NCBI GenBank assembly: GCA_018812525.1
Contig: JAHJDE010000123.1
Coordinates: 1 to 42,864, forward strand
Direction: 5' to 3'
Length of the DNA stretch: 42,864 bases
Source of the DNA: Gammaproteobacteria bacterium
Lineage (GTDB): Bacteria; Pseudomonadota; Gammaproteobacteria; Chromatiales; Chromatiaceae
In this document: one piece after another, positions 34,991 through 42,733 of the stretch
Position numbering within the stretch: the stretch's first letter is position 1
How the letters are laid out: every line of letters starts with the position of its first letter
Translations under genes and position numbers: made by a program
The notes under the pieces: generated by a model
What the model saw: the letters and a program-made list of their open reading frames with translations, nothing else
What the model was told of the DNA's origin: nothing
The model's database searches: none

Positions 34991-35455
34991 ATGCCCCCGG
35001 CACCTCCCTGCGCCGACCCTGAGGAGATGGCGCTTTTTCTCGCCGAATCGTCGCGCCTGATGGAGGTCACCCAGACCTATCTCACCCATGCCCTGCGGGA
35101 TGGACAGCAAGCAGTGGACAGGCTGGCGGGGGTGTTCACCGATATCCACGAACAACTCCATCCCGCACTGACGGAGGGGGTCGAGGCGCGCCTGCGGCAG
35201 GCCATAGTTCAGCTTCAGTTCTACGACCGATTGTCCCAAAGGGTGGGTCATGTCCAGAGCACCCTGGTGGAGTATCAGCAACTCATGGCAAGGCCGGATG
35301 AGGCGGGTTCGGCGGCCTGTTGGCGCGGGTTCTGGCAACGGATGGCGGCGAGTTATCCCAATGCCGAGGACCGCAGGCTGCTGATGGGGGCGAATGGCGA
35401 CGGGGACCGCCCGGTGGAGGAACCGGGAGATTGCTCTGATGTCGAGCTTTTCTGA
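34991..35455 (+). CDS. CheZ-like protein, candidate CheY phosphatase
   Basis: A 154-aa mostly helical protein with no firm family name. The helix IVQLQFYDRLSQRVGHVQ (72-89) resembles the active helix of CheZ, where the catalytic pair is Asp-x3-Gln (QDLTGQ). Here D79 and Q83 have that spacing. CheZ ends with a CheY-binding peptide. This protein has a loose acidic tail ending SDVELF, and CheD downstream also ends VELF. No cheZ, cheC or cheX is otherwise seen in the operon. The gene overlaps cheR by 17 bp. The assignment is by motif only and needs structural comparison. Confidence 0.5.
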   Translation: MPPAPPCADPEEMALFLAESSRLMEVTQTYLTHALRDGQQAVDRLAGVFTDIHEQLHPALTEGVEARLRQAIVQLQFYDRLSQRVGHVQSTLVEYQQLMARPDEAGSAACWRGFWQRMAASYPNAEDRRLLMGANGDGDRPVEEPGDCSDVELF

Positions 35456-36338
35456 ACCCGAAGCCGCTCCGTCCCCACGGCGATGGCCCCCCGAAGAGCC
35501 CTCCGGGATCTGCCGCGAGTTCCGCTTCGCACGGAGCGACTTTGATTACCTGCGCAAGCTGGTGACCGCCCACACAGGCATCGTCCTGGCCGAAAACAAA
35601 TACGACATGCTCTATGCCCGGCTGGTGCGGCGTGTACGCCATTTGGGTCTGTCGGGCTTTGGCGAATACGTCGAACTGATTCGCTCCGGCCAGGGGGAGG
35701 AGTTCGTCCAACTGATCAACGCCATCACTACCAACCTTACGGCCTTCTTCCGAGAGCCTCACCACTTCGACTATCTGCGGAAGTGGCTTGCGCCCATCGC
35801 GGCCGGGGGCCAAGGGTTGCGGATCTGGTCGGCGGGTTGTGCCACCGGCGAGGAGCCTTACTCTATCGCCATGACCCTGCTGGAGGCACTGCCCCAGGCA
35901 AGGCACGGCGGGATCGGTATTCTCGCCAGCGACCTCGACAGTCACGCCCTGGAGCAGGCCCAGAACGGAATCTACCCCCTGGAGCGGATCAACGCCCTTG
36001 GCTTGGCCCGGCAGCAGCGCTGGTTTCTGCGCGGCAAGGGGCGCAACAGTGGTTTGGTGCGGGTCAAGCCGGAACTCCAGGCGCCGATCCAGTTCCACTC
36101 CCTCAACCTGCTGAGCGAATGGCCCATCAAGCCGGGGCTGGATGCGATCTTCTGCCGCAACGTGCTGATCTACTTCGACAGACAGACCAAACAGGGGATC
36201 GTCAAGGGCTTCACTGACCTGCTCAAGCCGGGTGGATACCTCTTTTTGGGGCATTCCGAGGCGTTGATCGGCATCACCGAGCGCTTCGAGCCCTCTGGCC
36301 GGAGCTGTTACCGGCTGAAATCGGGGGGGCCGCAATGA
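35439..36338 (+). CDS. cheR: Chemotaxis protein methyltransferase CheR
   Basis: A 299-aa SAM-dependent enzyme that methylates receptor glutamates. AITTNLTAFFREPHHFDYL (96-113) and the SAM motif IWSAGCATGEEPYSIAM (129-145) are diagnostic, and DAIFCRNVLIYFD and GGYLFLGHSEAL follow. The ATG at 35439 is preceded by GGGAG. A start at 35394 would overlap the previous gene more deeply and adds nothing recognisable. The stop overlaps cheD by 4 bp. Confidence 0.96.
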   Translation: MSSFSEPEAAPSPRRWPPEEPSGICREFRFARSDFDYLRKLVTAHTGIVLAENKYDMLYARLVRRVRHLGLSGFGEYVELIRSGQGEEFVQLINAITTNLTAFFREPHHFDYLRKWLAPIAAGGQGLRIWSAGCATGEEPYSIAMTLLEALPQARHGGIGILASDLDSHALEQAQNGIYPLERINALGLARQQRWFLRGKGRNSGLVRVKPELQAPIQFHSLNLLSEWPIKPGLDAIFCRNVLIYFDRQTKQGIVKGFTDLLKPGGYLFLGHSEALIGITERFEPSGRSCYRLKSGGPQ

Positions 36339-36976
36339 ACGGCATGAGAGCGAACCCGCCCCCGAGACTGCCGGGCTTCGGGCACATCAACCGCTATTGG
36401 GACCCTCTGCACGGGGCCTATGTCGCCAAGATCCTGCCCGGTGAGTTTTTCGTCAGCATCAGCGGCGAGGCCATCGTCACTGTGTTGGGCTCCTGCGTCT
36501 CGGCCTGCATCCGTGACCCGGCCCTAGGCATCGGCGGCATGAACCACTTCATGCTGCCGAGCACCGATCAGCCCTTGTCCGGGAGTAACCAGCCCGCCCT
36601 CATCGACCGCTCCGCCCGCTATGGCAACCACGCCATGGAGCAGTTGATCAATGGCATCCTGGGCAACGGCGGCCAGCGTAATCGACTGGAGATCAAGGTG
36701 TTCGGCGGCGGCAAGGTATTGAAAGCAGTCAGCTCAGATATCGGCAAGAACAACATCGACTTCATTCACGACTACCTGCGGCTGGAAAACCTCGCCCTGG
36801 CGGCCGAGGACGTGGGGGATATCTATCCCCGCAAGGTCTACTACTTTCCCCATGACGGCAGGGCGCGGGTGAAGAAGCTGCGGGATCTCCATAACAGGAC
36901 CATCCTGGAGCGGGAACTTATCTACCGGAGCGAGATCGAGCATGCCCCGGTTACTGGCGAGGTCGAGCTTTTCTAG
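36335..36976 (+). CDS. cheD: Chemotaxis receptor glutamine deamidase CheD
   Basis: A 213-aa enzyme. VTVLGSCVSACIRDP carries the catalytic Cys (C54) and GGMNHFMLP the catalytic His (H71). RYGNHAMEQLIN and KVFGGGKVL are further CheD signatures. It converts receptor Gln to Glu and can interact with CheC-type phosphatases in other bacteria. The tail ends GEVELF, echoing the CheZ-like protein. It lies 12 bp before cheB. Confidence 0.94.
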   Translation: MNGMRANPPPRLPGFGHINRYWDPLHGAYVAKILPGEFFVSISGEAIVTVLGSCVSACIRDPALGIGGMNHFMLPSTDQPLSGSNQPALIDRSARYGNHAMEQLINGILGNGGQRNRLEIKVFGGGKVLKAVSSDIGKNNIDFIHDYLRLENLALAAEDVGDIYPRKVYYFPHDGRARVKKLRDLHNRTILERELIYRSEIEHAPVTGEVELF

Positions 36977-36988
36977 GATCAAAGGGCG

Positions 36989-38047
36989 ATGGATATGAAC
37001 AAGATGGATATGAACAAGATTAGTGTGCTGGTGATCGACGACTCCGCCCTGGTGCGTGAACTGCTGCGGGAGATCATTCCAGCCGATGGCGATATGCTGG
37101 TGGTGGATACGGCCCCGGACCCCTTTATCGCCCGGGAGAAGATCAAGAGGCACAACCCCGACGTGCTCACCCTGGACGTGGAGATGCCGCGTATGGACGG
37201 CATCACCTTTCTGCGCAATCTGATGCGCCTGCGGCCCATGCCGGTGGTGATGATCTCCGCATTGACCGAGCAGGGCGCAGCCAAGACCCTTGAGGCGATG
37301 GCGCTTGGCGCGGTTGGCTTCATCACCAAACCCCGCATCGATCTCAAGGAAACCCTGGAGCTATATGGCGAGGAGATCCGCGAGAAGATTCGCCTGGCTG
37401 CCCGCTGCAACTTCCGGGGCGCCTTTTCCGCCAGGGGCGAGGCGGCCCTGCACGAGCCGCTGACAGGGAAACTCCATGCCCAAGGCCGCATCATTGGCAT
37501 CGGGGCCTCCGCCGGCGGTACCGAGGCCATCCATGCCGTAGTGAGCCGCATGCCGCCCGACAGTCCGGGTATCCTGATCTGTCAGCACATGCCGGCCCTC
37601 TTCACCGGCATGTTCGCGGCCCGCCTGAACCTCGCCTCAGCCTTGACCATCGAACTGGCCCGCGATGGCGCTGAGATCCGGCCCGGCCATGCCTTTGTCG
37701 CGCCGGGGGACCGCCATCTCCGCCTCCAGAGCCGGGGCGGCGGCTTCTATTGCCAACTGGATGATGGTCCGCAGGTCAACCATTACAGGCCCTCGGTGAA
37801 TCTCATGTTTCAATCCCTGGCCGAGCAGGCGGGGAATAGGGCGATCGGCGTTATCCTCACCGGCATGGGCCGGGACGGCGCCGAAGGTCTCCTGGCCATG
37901 CATCGAAAAGGGGCGCCGACCATCGCACAGGACGAGGCATCCAGTCTGGTGTGGGGTATGCCGGGGGAGGCCGTGAAAAAGGGCGCCGTGGACGAAGTAG
38001 TATCTCTGGAGGCCATTCCCGAGGCGATCATCGCCCTGTTGAAATAG
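36989..38047 (+). CDS. cheB: Chemotaxis methylesterase CheB
   Basis: A 352-aa protein. The receiver domain has acceptor D63 in TLDVEMPRMDG. The esterase domain has catalytic Ser174 (GIGASAGGTEA), His200 (ICQHMP) and Asp296 (GMGRDGAEG). It removes receptor methyl groups. The N terminus is a direct duplication, MDMNK repeated twice, from a 15-bp tandem repeat at 36989-37018. Either copy could serve as the start, and AAAGGG precedes the first. It is the last gene of the operon and is followed by the second 152-bp element. Confidence 0.95.
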   Translation: MDMNKMDMNKISVLVIDDSALVRELLREIIPADGDMLVVDTAPDPFIAREKIKRHNPDVLTLDVEMPRMDGITFLRNLMRLRPMPVVMISALTEQGAAKTLEAMALGAVGFITKPRIDLKETLELYGEEIREKIRLAARCNFRGAFSARGEAALHEPLTGKLHAQGRIIGIGASAGGTEAIHAVVSRMPPDSPGILICQHMPALFTGMFAARLNLASALTIELARDGAEIRPGHAFVAPGDRHLRLQSRGGGFYCQLDDGPQVNHYRPSVNLMFQSLAEQAGNRAIGVILTGMGRDGAEGLLAMHRKGAPTIAQDEASSLVWGMPGEAVKKGAVDEVVSLEAIPEAIIALLK

Positions 38048-38120
38048 CCCAGCCTGGGATGGACGGGTCATATTTCCAAACCCGACCCGGATTTGTTGCT
38101 GTATTATTGGTTATATTATT

Positions 38121-38272
38121 GAGGAACTTGCAAAATGGCCTTCCTGGCCATTTTGCAAGACGAAAACGAAAAATGCGATTTCTCGTTTTCCTCATATTCA
38201 ATGGCTTAGGCCATTGAATATGGCGGTTCATCCCTGAACCGCAAGAGGTTCTTGCAGTTTTGCAAGAACCTC
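38121..38272. mobile_element. 152-bp MITE-like element, copy 2
   Basis: It has the same length and orientation as 26868-27019, with seven differences. Two of them fall at paired positions of the third hairpin (ATTTTCAATGG/CCATTGAAAAT becomes ATATTCAATGG/CCATTGAATAT), so pairing is kept. TTATTG occurs on both sides. The right-hand copy supplies the last codon and stop of the PIN toxin gene on the other strand. Confidence 0.85.
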
Positions 38273-38689
38273 TTATTGTATATAAATAACTTCCAAGCCT
38301 GAATTCTCTGCTGCTTGAATTTGAAGTTTGTCAGATGAAATAAATATCTCGGCGTTCCAGGTTAATGCACATGATATATGCAATGCATCCAAAGAGCGCA
38401 ACTTGTTATTCTCCAGCAGGGAAACAGAGCATTCAATCACCTCTGGAACAAGATTGATGATTTGAATATCCTCTATGTCCTCCATGATTTGCCTTTTTAC
38501 GCCATGATAATCACCTGCTGACAGGTATCCCTCTCTTACCTTTCTGTTTAGTGCCGACAACATCTCTGGCAAACAAATGATACTTAGCCCAAGTGTCGAT
38601 GCTTGCTGACAGTAATCATCTACTTCTGCACTACCATGTTCTTCAATAAACTTTTTTATGTAGGACGAGGAATCAAAGAATACATTCAT
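38273..38689 (-). CDS. PIN-domain toxin (VapC-like)
   Basis: A 138-aa predicted RNase toxin. Acidic metal-binding residues fit the PIN pattern: D6 in NVFFDSSSYIKKF, E42 in LPEMLSALNRK, D101 in SLDALHISCAL, and D120 in ISSDKLQ. It is co-transcribed with the antitoxin upstream, with a 4-bp overlap (ATGA). The DNA is AT-rich compared with the che and kef genes around it, which suggests acquisition by transfer. The stop codon directly adjoins the 152-bp element. Confidence 0.85.
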   Translation of the reverse strand: MNVFFDSSSYIKKFIEEHGSAEVDDYCQQASTLGLSIICLPEMLSALNRKVREGYLSAGDYHGVKRQIMEDIEDIQIINLVPEVIECSVSLLENNKLRSLDALHISCALTWNAEIFISSDKLQIQAAENSGLEVIYIQ

Positions 38690-38919
38690 TGAGAATGCTC
38701 TCGTTCACCAATAATCATTCTGGATAAATCTCCTCCCTGCACACTGAGCTTCATTCTTTTCTTCTTCCAGGACGGCTGGTCTTTTCTTTCTTTGTAGATG
38801 GGTACTATTTCAGCTATTTCCTTTCCATGACGTAATACATGAACTGTTTCACCTTTTTCGACGGATGAGAAAATCGATGATGCATTTTTCCTGAACTCAG
38901 TAAAATTAACCGTCAACAT
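38686..38919 (-). CDS. Phd/YefM-type antitoxin
   Basis: A 77-aa protein. The N-terminal half (MLTVNFTEFRKNASSIFSS, then GETVHVLRHGKEIAEIVP) is the Phd/YefM DNA-binding fold. The C-terminal half would wrap the toxin. Such antitoxins repress their own operon. AGAGGG precedes the ATG. Confidence 0.85.
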   Translation of the reverse strand: MLTVNFTEFRKNASSIFSSVEKGETVHVLRHGKEIAEIVPIYKERKDQPSWKKKRMKLSVQGGDLSRMIIGEREHSQ

Positions 38920-38940
38920 TTGAATTTACCCTCTAAATCA

Positions 38941-38953
38941 TGCAATGAATGCA
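38941..38953. promoter_or_regulatory. Candidate antitoxin operator
   Basis: TGCAATGAATGCA is a short imperfect palindrome (TGCA half-sites five bases apart) 22 bp upstream of the antitoxin start, a usual place for autoregulation. Binding is not shown. Confidence 0.35.
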
Positions 38954-39081
38954 CAAAGTGTACGCCGCTGCACAGAGGTGCGCAAGATAGGATGTTAAAT
39001 GGCCAGGGAAGAGCCGTCCTATTGCCGAAAAATGCAGCTATTTCATGGCAGATCAATACCTGTCGGGAGGAGTGGATAAGT

Positions 39082-40800
39082 TCATGATAAGTTCGCTGTC
39101 CCTGAATTCCTTCCCTCCCTGAAACAGGCCTGCCGGAACCGCTCGACTGTCCTGGCGTTGTCCTGATGGGCGCCCCTTACTTTGACCAGGGCGACCTCGG
39201 CGAGGGCGATGCTTGCCTCCAGGTTTTCCGAGACAGTGAATTGGGCGCCCAGGGCCATAAGTTGCCGGCAATGATTCAGATCATGTCCCCGCGCCAGGAT
39301 TTCCAGCTTCGGGAAACTGTTGTGCAGCAGGGCGACCAGATTCGCCGCCGTGGCGTGATCATCGATGGTGATGATGACCAGACCGGCCTCGGCCACTTCG
39401 AGCCCTTTCAGTACCTGGGGTTGATGGGCGTCCCCGTAATAGACCGGGCGGCCCGCGCCGCGCTCCGCCTGGACAGTAGCGGGGTTCTTGTCGACGGCGA
39501 CATAGGGGACTTGGCTCATCTCCAGGATCTGAGCGACATGGCGCCCCACGCGGCCGAAGCCTACGATCAGGATCGGCGGGGTCCTCTCCTCTTGATCGGA
39601 TCGCGGCGGTTTGCGCTTCGCCCTGCCCTCGGGCGTGACATCGGCATGCGCAACGGCCAGGCGATGGGCCAGACGTGCCAGCAAGGGCGTCGACATCATG
39701 CTGAGCAACACCATGACCAGGAGTTGCTGGAACAGGGCCTCATCCAAGAGAGCGGACTGGAAGGCCGAGGCGAACAGGACCAGGGCGAATTCCCCGCTTT
39801 GCGCCAGCAAGAGGGCAATCGCCGCTGCGGCGCCGCGGCCCTGGCCGAACAGGCTGGCCAGGGGCCAAAGCAGCAGACCCTTGACCAGCAACAGCCCGGC
39901 CACGAGGCCGAAGGATAACAGGGGTCGCTCCAGGAGATGGCCCAGATCGAGAGACATCCCCATGGACATGAAGAAGAGCCCGAGGAGAAGGCCCCGAAAG
40001 GGGAGGATCTCGGCCATGACCTGGTGGCGGAACTCGGAATCGGCGATCAGCAGGCCGGCGATAAAGGCACCCATGGCCATGGAGAGGCCGATCTTGGCCA
40101 TCAGCACCGATGTGCCGACCACCAGCAGCACGGCTGAGGCGGTGAATATCTCCGGTGTGCCCGAACGGGCGACCCAGTGCAACAGGGGTTTCAGCAGATA
40201 TCGGCCACTGAGGATGACCAGGCTGAGAATGGCCAATGCCTGGAGGAGCGCGAGCCCGATGTCTGCCTCGATGGTCATGTCGGCGGTGCTCAACAGGGCG
40301 ACCAGGGTCATCAGCGGCACCACGGCGATATCCTGGAATAACAGCACGGCGATAGAGACCCGGCCATGCTCAGAGGTCAGGGACCGTTGCTCGGTCAGGA
40401 TTTGCAGGATCATGGCGGTCGAGGAGAGCGCCAGGGCAGGGCCGATCAGTATGGCGGCACGCGCCGGGACGCCGAGCAGGAAAAAGGCGATCGCCGAGAT
40501 CACCGCTCCGGTGATCACCACTTGCAGGGTGCCGAGGCCGAAGACCATGCGCCTCATCATCCAGAGCCGGGTGGGTTTGAGTTCGATGCCGATGACGAAG
40601 AGTAGCAGAACCACGCCGAGTTCCGCCAAATGGCCGATCTCGGTCATGTTGTCGATCAGGCCCAAGGTGGACGGACCGACGATCACGCCGGCCATGAGAA
40701 ACCCCGGCACCGCCCCTAGCCCCAGGAAGCGCGAGAGCGGGACGGCCAGAATGGCGGCCGCCAGCATCACGATGATGTCTACGAGGTAGGCTGTGTTCAT
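39082..40800 (-). CDS. CPA2 family cation:proton antiporter with RCK domain (Kef-like)
   Basis: A 572-aa protein. About twelve membrane helices (residues 5-375) include GPSTLGLIDN, ALALSSTAMILQIL and VLLFQDIAVVPLM, typical of monovalent cation:proton antiporter-2 proteins. A C-terminal TrkA-N nucleotide-binding domain follows (ILIVGFGRVGRHVAQIL, about 412-428; VYYGDAHQ; TIDDHATAANLVALL). KefB and KefC release K+ and are gated by glutathione adducts. Whether this one is glutathione-gated cannot be told, and no KefF/G-type partner lies nearby. It is separated from the neighbouring toxin-antitoxin and integron genes. Confidence 0.88.
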   Translation of the reverse strand: MNTAYLVDIIVMLAAAILAVPLSRFLGLGAVPGFLMAGVIVGPSTLGLIDNMTEIGHLAELGVVLLLFVIGIELKPTRLWMMRRMVFGLGTLQVVITGAVISAIAFFLLGVPARAAILIGPALALSSTAMILQILTEQRSLTSEHGRVSIAVLLFQDIAVVPLMTLVALLSTADMTIEADIGLALLQALAILSLVILSGRYLLKPLLHWVARSGTPEIFTASAVLLVVGTSVLMAKIGLSMAMGAFIAGLLIADSEFRHQVMAEILPFRGLLLGLFFMSMGMSLDLGHLLERPLLSFGLVAGLLLVKGLLLWPLASLFGQGRGAAAAIALLLAQSGEFALVLFASAFQSALLDEALFQQLLVMVLLSMMSTPLLARLAHRLAVAHADVTPEGRAKRKPPRSDQEERTPPILIVGFGRVGRHVAQILEMSQVPYVAVDKNPATVQAERGAGRPVYYGDAHQPQVLKGLEVAEAGLVIITIDDHATAANLVALLHNSFPKLEILARGHDLNHCRQLMALGAQFTVSENLEASIALAEVALVKVRGAHQDNARTVERFRQACFREGRNSGTANLS

Positions 40801-41002
40801 GGATGCGGGGGTATTCTGGCGTAGTGTCTCTTTAGCAGCGGGGGCGCGGCCAGTGTCGTCATGGCGAGACGGTGACCAGGGCGGCTGTAGAAGCTGGGGT
40901 TTAGGATACCTGATTTCTGCCCCAGTTCGGCAAAGATCGATTTTTGGGACAGTATACTTATCTGTAAGCTGGTTTAGGATCAGGTTTCCTTGGAAGAAGG
41001 AT

Positions 41003-41125
41003 AAAAGGGGACGCTACCCTTTTTAGCTTTCCTTCGGGGCCTACTTTGCGGAACAAACTTCAAACTTCGTCCAATTTGCCTACTCAGCCGTTCGATAAAA
41101 GCACAAAAAGGGTAGGGCCCCCTTT
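41003..41125. mobile_element. Small inverted-repeat element truncating the integrase
   Basis: AAAAGGGGACGCTACCCTTT at 41003 and AAAAAGGGTAGGGCCCCCTT at 41105 are inverted copies with a few mismatches and bound a segment of about 123 bp. Integrase similarity stops exactly at its right edge. It carries no gene. It may be a MITE or a cassette-type repeat. Confidence 0.55.
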
Positions 41126-41333
41126 CCTGCGGATGGCGCTTCTTATGAAACAGAATGTACCGTCTCGCCCAATCCACATAGGCCTCTTCCGTGCGGATGC
41201 TGTAATGGCGCAGCCGGATTTCGGCCCGCATCCGGTCCAGCAACTTGGGGGATTGTTGAGAAACGACTTTAACTTCCATCCGCGAAATTTTAGGCATGGC
41301 TATTCGGTCGTGCAAGATGATTTTTCTCTGCAT
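41126..41333 (-). pseudogene. Integron integrase, N-terminal fragment
   Basis: The surviving peptide includes PKLLDRMRAEIRLRHYSIRT and EEAYVDWARRYILFHKKRHP, the SAM-like N-terminal domain that marks IntI-type tyrosine recombinases. The catalytic Arg-His-Arg-Tyr domain is absent: after KKRHPQE the frame runs into a small inverted-repeat element, and only about 200 bp remain before the antiporter gene. A likely start is the ATG at 41297. It is transcribed away from the cassettes, as is normal for integrons. It should be inactive. Confidence 0.75.
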
Positions 41334-41405
41334 TACAGTATGTTGGATAAAAACGGCCTTGATTTAGGCGGCGTGCGGCGCTATGCTCTACGCCGTCTAT
41401 TTCAC

Positions 41406-41412
41406 GTTGGGC
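41406..41412 (+). other. Recombination core GTTGGGC, possible attI junction
   Basis: GTTGGGC fits the GTTRRRY core used in integron recombination and lies between the integrase fragment and the first cassette gene. A CGGCGT...ACGCCG stem is just upstream. Its identity as attI is inferred from position. Confidence 0.45.
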
Positions 41413-41435
41413 ATAACAATTGGAGCCCCCTGCAA

Positions 41436-41750
41436 ATGAACACGGTTCACCTCTCCATGTATGTCTGGGATAACGAAGACATCGAGTTATCACAGAATTG
41501 GACAATGCTCACTTGGCAAACTGAATTACCATTCATTCCGTTTGTCGGACTTGAAATTCAACTTCCACTTCAGAGAGCGTGGCGGCTCAGGAGTGTTTGT
41601 TGGGATGTCGAGAAGAAGTGTTTTCATTGCCATTTTGAAGACCTCTTCACTGATCCATTAAGTAGTGACGGTCTTGACCGTGACGACTGGATAGAGGATT
41701 TGACCTCTACGGGCTGGAAAGCGCACGGCCCGTATCCGAATGCAGGCTGA
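41436..41750 (+). CDS. Cassette 1 hypothetical protein
   Basis: A 104-aa soluble protein beginning MNTVHLSMYVWDNEDIEL, with several Trp and Cys residues (RSVCWDVEKKCFHCHFED). I do not recognise a family. The ATG at 41436 has GGAG upstream and lies 24 bp past the recombination core, as expected for a cassette gene. The frame is open further upstream, but that part overlaps the integrase fragment on the other strand. An attC-like site follows 22 bp after the stop. Confidence 0.6.
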   Translation: MNTVHLSMYVWDNEDIELSQNWTMLTWQTELPFIPFVGLEIQLPLQRAWRLRSVCWDVEKKCFHCHFEDLFTDPLSSDGLDRDDWIEDLTSTGWKAHGPYPNAG

Positions 41751-41772
41751 CTATGGTCATTACCGGCTTTAT

Positions 41773-41838
41773 GCCCAACCCGGCAGTCGAGCGGACCTGC
41801 GCAAAAAGCCGCGCAGTCCGCTCACTTCTACGTTAGAA
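41773..41838 (+). other. attC-like recombination site 1
   Basis: GCCCAAC (R'' type) and GTTAGAA (R' type) bound a 66-bp imperfect palindrome. The inner stem GAGCGGACCTGCGC pairs with GCGCAGTCCGCTC, leaving one unpaired C, the extrahelical-base feature of attC sites. Confidence 0.75.
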
Positions 41839-42028
41839 TGCTGAAAAACGTTCCCCTGGTTTTTTCATTTGGTTGCATGCAATCGCTTTCTTCGTAGCAA
41901 GTGAATTCTCGGAAATGGTTCTTGCAGTGATTTTTTCATTGGCACTGGTTGGCAAAATAATGAATCAACCTTCATCGGTTAGCGAAATCTTCGCATCTAT
42001 TCGTTCCCATGCAGCAGCGCCTCAATAA
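41838..42028 (+). pseudogene. Cassette 2 small membrane protein, apparently frameshifted
   Basis: The ATG at 41838, right at the R' site, gives MLKNVPLVFSFG and stops after 19 residues. Another frame carries a hydrophobic run (FFIWLHAIAFFVASEF, then MVLAVIFSLALVGKI) to a stop at 42028. One extra T in the T6 run near 41870 would join them into a 63-aa two-helix membrane protein. Alternatively translation may begin at the ATG 41915 and give 37 aa. The rest of the cassette to 42181 has only short unconvincing frames. Confidence 0.45.
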
Positions 42029-42181
42029 ATTGGCAGAAGCTTCCTCGGCGAATGAACGCACATCGGCCACAGCCATTTATTGTGGACACTGCGTAAGCCG
42101 CGCTTGCACTTGCGGTTTGGTTGCCCACTAGCAAAATGCATCGGCAAACGGTACATTGTGTCTTCGTCAGCGGCCTTGGCA

Positions 42182-42263
42182 TTCTAACTATTAGTTCAAG
42201 TTCGCTCCCTGCGGTCGCCGGACGTGCCGCTAAAGCGGCCCGCCGCTTAACAAAGCGTTAGCT
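42182..42263 (+). other. attC-like recombination site 2
   Basis: TTCTAAC and GTTAGCT bound 82 bp. CTAACTATTAGTTCAAG near the left end pairs imperfectly with CTTAACAAAGCGTTAG near the right. An inner GCCGCT-AAA-GCGGC stem is present. Confidence 0.7.
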
Positions 42264-42279
42264 ACAGAAAGGAGACAAC

Positions 42280-42663
42280 ATGAGCTTCAAACCAGATTAC
42301 GGCCTTAAATTGCGTAATGACGGCATTTCGCAAAAGGTCGATCATAATTTTTATGATTTCCGGCTATACAGTTTGACGGTTCTCGGTAGAGGAGAATACT
42401 CAACAATGGTGGAAATGCCATTTGATGGGAATGTTTATGCAATGTCTTTGGACTTTAGCCAAAATCATCTGGATAAAATTCTCAGCAAAGCACCACAAAG
42501 CATTTCACGATTTTTGAATGGTGAGTTATCAAGAGACCCTAATACTCCAAGAACAATTGATTTTGATGGTGAAGTTGTTTTCGGTGTGCGTGCTCGTTTG
42601 GGTGAATTACAGCGGGTACAGAAGGAAAGCTTTGTGCCATTTGTTGCACAAGAAATAATGTAG
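42280..42663 (+). CDS. Cassette 3 hypothetical protein
   Basis: A 127-aa soluble protein starting MSFKPDYGLKLRNDGISQKV. I recognise no family. A strong AGGAGA ribosome-binding site lies upstream, and the gene starts 17 bp after attC site 2. No membrane segment or Cys residue is present. AT-rich codon use differs from the surrounding chromosome. The stop overlaps the start of attC site 3. Confidence 0.7.
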   Translation: MSFKPDYGLKLRNDGISQKVDHNFYDFRLYSLTVLGRGEYSTMVEMPFDGNVYAMSLDFSQNHLDKILSKAPQSISRFLNGELSRDPNTPRTIDFDGEVVFGVRARLGELQRVQKESFVPFVAQEIM

Positions 42664-42733
42664 CTAACAAGGCGCTGCACCGTACGGCAATTCCGCTACG
42701 CTCCATCGCCGCCGGTGAGCTTGGTCGTTGGCG
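42662..42733 (+). other. attC-like recombination site 3
   Basis: AGCTAAC at the left and GTTGGCG at the right bound 72 bp. CAAGGCGCTGCACC and GGTGAGCTTGGTCG form the outer arms, and GGCAATTCCGCTACGCTCCA lies in the central stem. The pattern is that of chromosomal-integron attC sites. Confidence 0.7.

Noticed and set aside
41997-42182. 61-codon minus-strand frame in cassette 2
   Set aside because: Overlaps the attC-like site, has no visible ribosome-binding site, and no recognisable domain; a short plus-strand frame at 42009-42131 is equally unconvincing.
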